NCBI RefSeq assembly: GCF_009870755.1 | Contig: NZ_WLZU01000013.1 | Span: 1-52,563, forward strand | DNA: 52,563 nt | Source: Streptococcus halichoeri | Lineage (GTDB): Bacteria > Bacillota > Bacilli > Lactobacillales > Streptococcaceae | Direction of reading: 5' to 3' | Shown here: positions 49,652 to 52,563 of the stretch, one piece after another | Layout of the letters: every line of letters begins with the position of its first letter | How positions within the stretch are numbered: position 1 is the stretch's first letter | Translations under genes and position numbers: made by a program | Notes under the pieces: generated by a model | Databases searched by the model: none | What the model was told of the DNA's origin: nothing | The model's input: the letters and a program-made list of their open reading frames with translations, nothing else

Positions 49652-50908
49652 TTAGTTTTCTTCTTTACGTTTGCGAGCAAGAACGCCTGCTGAAGCAAGG
49701 ACAGTCAAGGCTGCAGCTGTGAAGAATGGATTTGTCGCATCACCAGTTGATGGTAACTCAGCAGTTGCTTTAGCAGCTGGTTTTGCTGGTGTTGCAGCAG
49801 GAGCTGCTGGACGGTTAACATGTCCGGCTGAACCGTTGTTAGCGTTACCGCTAGCTTTACCATTAGTGTTACCGTTAGTATTTGGTGCAGCTTGTTTCTT
49901 AGCAGCTAATTCTTGTTTTAAGCGTTCGATTTCAGCTTTAAGGTCTTTGTTTTCAAGACCAGCTTTATCAAGCATTGCTTTAAGCTCTTCAAGTTTAGCT
50001 TCTGCTTCTGCTTTGGCTTGCTTAGTTGTTTCTAAGTCTTTTTCAAGAACGGCAATCTTAGCTTCTGCGTCTGCTTTGGCTTTTTCAAGCTCAGCTACCT
50101 TAGCATTTGCTGCTGCCACTTGTTTTTCAAGCTCAGCTTTGTCTTTAGTCAAGCTGTCGATTTCAGCTTGTTTTTGGGCTAGGTCGTACTTAGCAGACTC
50201 TACCAAGCGTTCTAGACTAGCTACATTTTCGTTGAGTTTAGCAACATCAGCGTTAAGCGCTTCAATCTTAGCATTTGCTTCGGCATTGTCAGCTTTTAAT
50301 TGCGCAATTTCTGCTAATTTTTGTTGCATTTCAAGCTTAGCAGATTCGATTAAGCGATCGTAGCTTGCAAGGTTGCTAGTTAACTCTTCGTTTTTACCAA
50401 CAAGTTCTGAAATTTGTGCATTCTTGTGGTTCAAAGCGTCAAGGTTAGCTTGTGCTTCTTTTTGGCTGTCTGTAAGAGCTGCTTTAGTAGTATCTAAAGA
50501 GTCTTCAAGGAGCTTCTTCTCTTTAGTAAGCTCTTTATTAGCTTCTTCATTTACTTTAAGAGCATCTGCTGTGACTGAAATTTCTTTTTCCAATCCATTA
50601 GCATGTTTTTCTAACTCACTATAATGATCCGCAAGTTCACCATGATATTTTCTTAAGCGTTCAACTTGTGCACTAAGTTGATCATTTTTTCGAACTACGC
50701 TTGCCCAAGTATAAGCTGACCAGTCAGGATGCCGACGTGTATAACTTCTTAGCACAGATGCATACGCATCATAATATCTATCGCTATGAACAGTTGCCTT
50801 CGCTGTTGTAGCAGTTGCTCCTAGGACTGTGGTTGCTGCAAGTAATGATGCTGTTCCAACACTAAGTTTTTTGAGGGTGCTGGGGGCAGCCTTTTGATTT
50901 CTAGCCAT
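49652..50908 (-). CDS. M-like coiled-coil surface protein, LPxTG-anchored
   Basis: A 418-residue wall-anchored fibrillar protein. The signal peptide (1-38) keeps only the GxxS half of the YSIRK motif (KKLSVGTAS). A short variable region (about 39-70, rich in Tyr/Trp/Arg) is followed by a long alpha-helical coiled coil (about 70-340) with heptads. Inside it are two tandem 49-residue repeats starting NLASYDRLIESAK and NVASLERLVESAK, seven heptads each. Then come an Asn/Gly/Pro-rich wall region, LPSTGD, a hydrophobic segment and RKRKEEN. The organisation and tail match M and M-like proteins that bind host plasma proteins. No mga gene is adjacent; ligand unknown. Confidence 0.88.
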   Translation of the reverse strand: MARNQKAAPSTLKKLSVGTASLLAATTVLGATATTAKATVHSDRYYDAYASVLRSYTRRHPDWSAYTWASVVRKNDQLSAQVERLRKYHGELADHYSELEKHANGLEKEISVTADALKVNEEANKELTKEKKLLEDSLDTTKAALTDSQKEAQANLDALNHKNAQISELVGKNEELTSNLASYDRLIESAKLEMQQKLAEIAQLKADNAEANAKIEALNADVAKLNENVASLERLVESAKYDLAQKQAEIDSLTKDKAELEKQVAAANAKVAELEKAKADAEAKIAVLEKDLETTKQAKAEAEAKLEELKAMLDKAGLENKDLKAEIERLKQELAAKKQAAPNTNGNTNGKASGNANNGSAGHVNRPAAPAATPAKPAAKATAELPSTGDATNPFFTAAALTVLASAGVLARKRKEEN

Positions 50909-51016
50909 TTTCTCTTTTCTCTCCTTATTTCTTCCTTTTGTCTAGTGATTAAAGAAGGCACAACAAAAGGATGGTCTTCCTTCTAACAATACTATTCTAA
51001 AGGAAGGATTAGTTAT

Positions 51017-51029
51017 AGTGAAGTTCACT
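51017..51029 (-). promoter_or_regulatory. Palindrome at the M-like gene promoter
   Basis: AGTGAA-G-TTCACT. On the minus strand its right arm overlaps a possible -35 TTCACT, with TAGAAT 17 nt downstream, about 90 nt before the ATG. Operator candidate only. Confidence 0.45.
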
Positions 51030-51082
51030 TTTTTTATTAATCATTATTTTATGATTAGATATTTTCGTGGTTGTGCCTAGTA

Positions 51083-51112
51083 GAAAAGGAAAGCTCATTG
51101 CTAGAGCTTTCC
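51083..51112 (-). terminator. Terminator of the second collagen-like gene
   Basis: GGAAAGCTC (51088-51096) / GAGCTTTCC (51104-51112), 7-nt loop, then TTTTC on the minus strand. Confidence 0.85.
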
Positions 51113-51223
51113 CTTTGCTGGCAGTTCTAGCTGCACTAAGAAGTGGCTAGTTGGTGTCCTTGTTAGCTTTCAACCCAATTTTGTTTATGTGTAGTGGATG
51201 TGGTTTTTTTAATAGGATTAGTT

Positions 51224-52563
51224 TTAGGAGTTTGTTTTTTCTTTTTTGGATTGATAAACGAGGACACCAGCACTAGCCATGGCAGCTAGCGCAGCTGCGG
51301 TGAAGAACGGGTTAGCCTTCTCACCGGTTGCTGGTAAGTGTTGAGCTCTTGGAGCAACAACGGTAGCTGGTGCAACCTGAGCTCTAGGTTGCGCTGCCTT
51401 AGGTTGGTTATTAGTGTCAGCTGGAGCTGGTTGTTGCTCTTGTGGTTCTTGCTTAGGTTGGCTTGGCTGTTCTGGTTGGTTAGGAGTAGGAGTTTGAGGC
51501 TGCTCAGGTTGCTGAGGAACGTGTGGACGTTCTGGCGCAGGCTGAGGTTTAGGAGTCACCTCTGGTACTTGAGGTTGATCAGGTGTATGTGGTGGATCAA
51601 CTTCTGGCTTGTCAGGGATTTGTGGTGCTCCCTGTGGGCCTTGCTCACCGCGATCACCTTTTTCACCTTGGAGGCCTTGTTCGCCACGGTCACCTTTTTC
51701 ACCTTGAAGGCCTTGTTCGCCGCGCTCGCCTTTTTCGCCTTGAAGGCCTTGTTCGCCACGGTCGCCTTTTTCACCTTGAAGGCCTTGTTCACCACGGTCG
51801 CCTTTTTCGCCTTGGAGACCTTGCTCACCGCGGTCGCCTTTTTCACCTTGGAGACCTTGCTCACCACGGTCGCCTTTTTCGCCTTGAAGGCCTTGCTCAC
51901 CACGGTCGCCTTTTTCGCCTTGAAGGCCTTGCTCACCACGGTCACCTTTTTCGCCTTGGAGACCTTGCTCACCGCGGTCGCCTTTTTCACCCTTAGGGCC
52001 GGTTTCTCCTTGAGGCCCACGCTCACCTTGAACACCAGGTGCGCCATCTTTACCGGCTGGGCCTTGTGGACCGACTGCACCGGCAGGACCCATTTCACCA
52101 CGCTCACCAGTTGCTCCCTTTTCACCAGGATCACCTTTTTCACCTTTAGGACCGGTATTCCCTTGTTCTCCTTGGGGACCACGTGGCCCAGCCGGGCCAG
52201 GGCGGCCTTGGGGTCCAGCCTCACCTTTTTCGCCGCGTTCACCACGCTCGCCTCTAGCACCAGGAAGACCACGTTCACCATTTTTACCAGCAGGACCTTG
52301 GGGTCCGGTTGGGCCTGCGGGTCCGCGTTCTCCTGGCCAACCTATTGGTCCTGTTGGACCAGCTTCGCCTTTTGGTCCACGTTCGCCGGTTTCACCCTTA
52401 TCGCCGCGCGGGCCTTGTGGGCCAGCTGGACCGCGAGCACCGGCAGGACCCATTTCACCACGCTCACCAGTTGCTCCCTTTTCACCAGGATCACCTTTTT
52501 CACCTTTAGGACCGGTATTCCCTTGTTCTCCTTGGGGACCACGTGGCCCAGCCGGGCCAGGGC
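51224..52563 (-). CDS. Second collagen-like LPxTG surface protein, C-terminal part (5' end beyond window)
   Basis: The frame is open to the right edge: 445 residues are visible and the N-terminus is missing. From the edge to about 51620 it is an unbroken Gly-X-Y collagen domain of roughly 100 triplets, very charged (GEK, GDR, GER). It ends in ten copies of a 12-residue unit GEKGDRGEQGLQ. A Pro/Gln-rich wall region with PxQP repeats follows, then LPATGE, a hydrophobic segment and a KKEKTNS tail. Such Scl proteins form triple-helical stalks binding integrins, matrix or lipoproteins. A GLPGAR-containing segment resembles, but is not, the integrin motif GLPGER. Confidence 0.9.
   Translation of the reverse strand, partial: PGPAGPRGPQGEQGNTGPKGEKGDPGEKGATGERGEMGPAGARGPAGPQGPRGDKGETGERGPKGEAGPTGPIGWPGERGPAGPTGPQGPAGKNGERGLPGARGERGERGEKGEAGPQGRPGPAGPRGPQGEQGNTGPKGEKGDPGEKGATGERGEMGPAGAVGPQGPAGKDGAPGVQGERGPQGETGPKGEKGDRGEQGLQGEKGDRGEQGLQGEKGDRGEQGLQGEKGDRGEQGLQGEKGDRGEQGLQGEKGDRGEQGLQGEKGDRGEQGLQGEKGERGEQGLQGEKGDRGEQGLQGEKGDRGEQGPQGAPQIPDKPEVDPPHTPDQPQVPEVTPKPQPAPERPHVPQQPEQPQTPTPNQPEQPSQPKQEPQEQQPAPADTNNQPKAAQPRAQVAPATVVAPRAQHLPATGEKANPFFTAAALAAMASAGVLVYQSKKEKTNS
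51632..51991 (-). repeat. Ten tandem 36-bp repeats in the collagen domain
   Basis: Ten in-frame units encoding GEKGDRGEQGLQ, with GER in the eighth and GPQ in the tenth. Units differ mainly at third codon positions. They can change number without breaking the frame or the Gly-X-Y register. Confidence 0.9.
52081..52203 (-). repeat. 123-bp segment repeated exactly at 52441-52563
   Basis: Bases 52081-52203 and 52441-52563 read identically, offset by 360 bp (40 Gly-X-Y triplets). The second copy reaches the window edge, so the true repeat may be longer. Confidence 0.85.

Noticed and set aside
51632..51991. Possible CRISPR array (regular 36-bp repeats)
   Set aside because: Units are directly adjacent without spacers and encode an in-frame collagen repeat.
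51556..52281. 241-codon minus frame and 137-codon plus frame across the second collagen-like gene
   Set aside because: Both arise from the 36-bp repeats read out of frame; composition is repetitive and no start signals exist.

Overview
The window comes from a low-GC Gram-positive coccus and is almost certainly a Streptococcus of the pyogenic group. The evidence is gene content: a 1465-residue PolC, sortase-anchored surface proteins ending in FFTAAAL-type tails, an M-like protein, two streptococcal collagen-like proteins, and the dexB / sugar-ABC-ATPase / leucine-rich-protein gene order known from the streptokinase locus of groups A, C and G. The species cannot be fixed from the sequence alone. 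Nearly all genes lie on the minus strand; only the GntR regulator and peptide deformylase genes are on the plus strand.

Left part (1-10.2 kb): a nucleoside-salvage operon (udp-nupC-deoC-deoB, the last cut by the window edge) faces a divergent GntR/UTRA regulator across a promoter holding a cre-like site and an inverted repeat. Then come class II aldolase (fba), a tRNA-Leu(UAG), a membrane-anchored alpha/beta hydrolase, and lrgAB beside its LytS/LytR-type two-component system, with LytTR-like direct repeats between them.

Middle part (10.3-24.5 kb): pyrG sits behind a CTP-sensing type leader attenuator. rae1-like and rlmB follow, with rlmB apparently leaderless, then a small secreted protein gene carrying its own promoter and terminator. 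Next is the translation and RNA cluster pnp / SseB-like / cysE / cysS / mrnC. A carbohydrate operon encodes a PRD regulator fused to EIIA, then EIIB, an UlaA-type EIIC and a transaldolase-like aldolase, under a cre-overlapped promoter.

24.5-42.3 kb: a collagen-like surface protein gene is held out of frame by a nine-base G tract in its signal-peptide region, which suggests phase variation. It is bracketed by a 23-bp direct repeat containing a terminator. Then follow rpsO, an MFS exporter, def, a MarR / nitroreductase pair with matching promoter-operators, polC, a DUF975 membrane protein, proS-rseP-cdsA-uppS and yajC.

Right part (42.3-52.6 kb): two long gene-poor stretches flank galE. Then come dexB, msmK and a PucR-type HTH protein (the 'lrp' position). 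Where streptokinase would be expected there is instead an M-like coiled-coil protein and, running off the window, a second and much larger collagen-like protein with ten 36-bp tandem repeats and a 360-bp-offset duplication.

The window is mostly conserved core genome, interrupted by two surface-protein modules (24.7-26.7 kb and 49.6-52.6 kb). The sites judged most worth follow-up are the poly-G switch, the surface genes at the streptokinase position, and a 98-nt nested hairpin after the nitroreductase gene.
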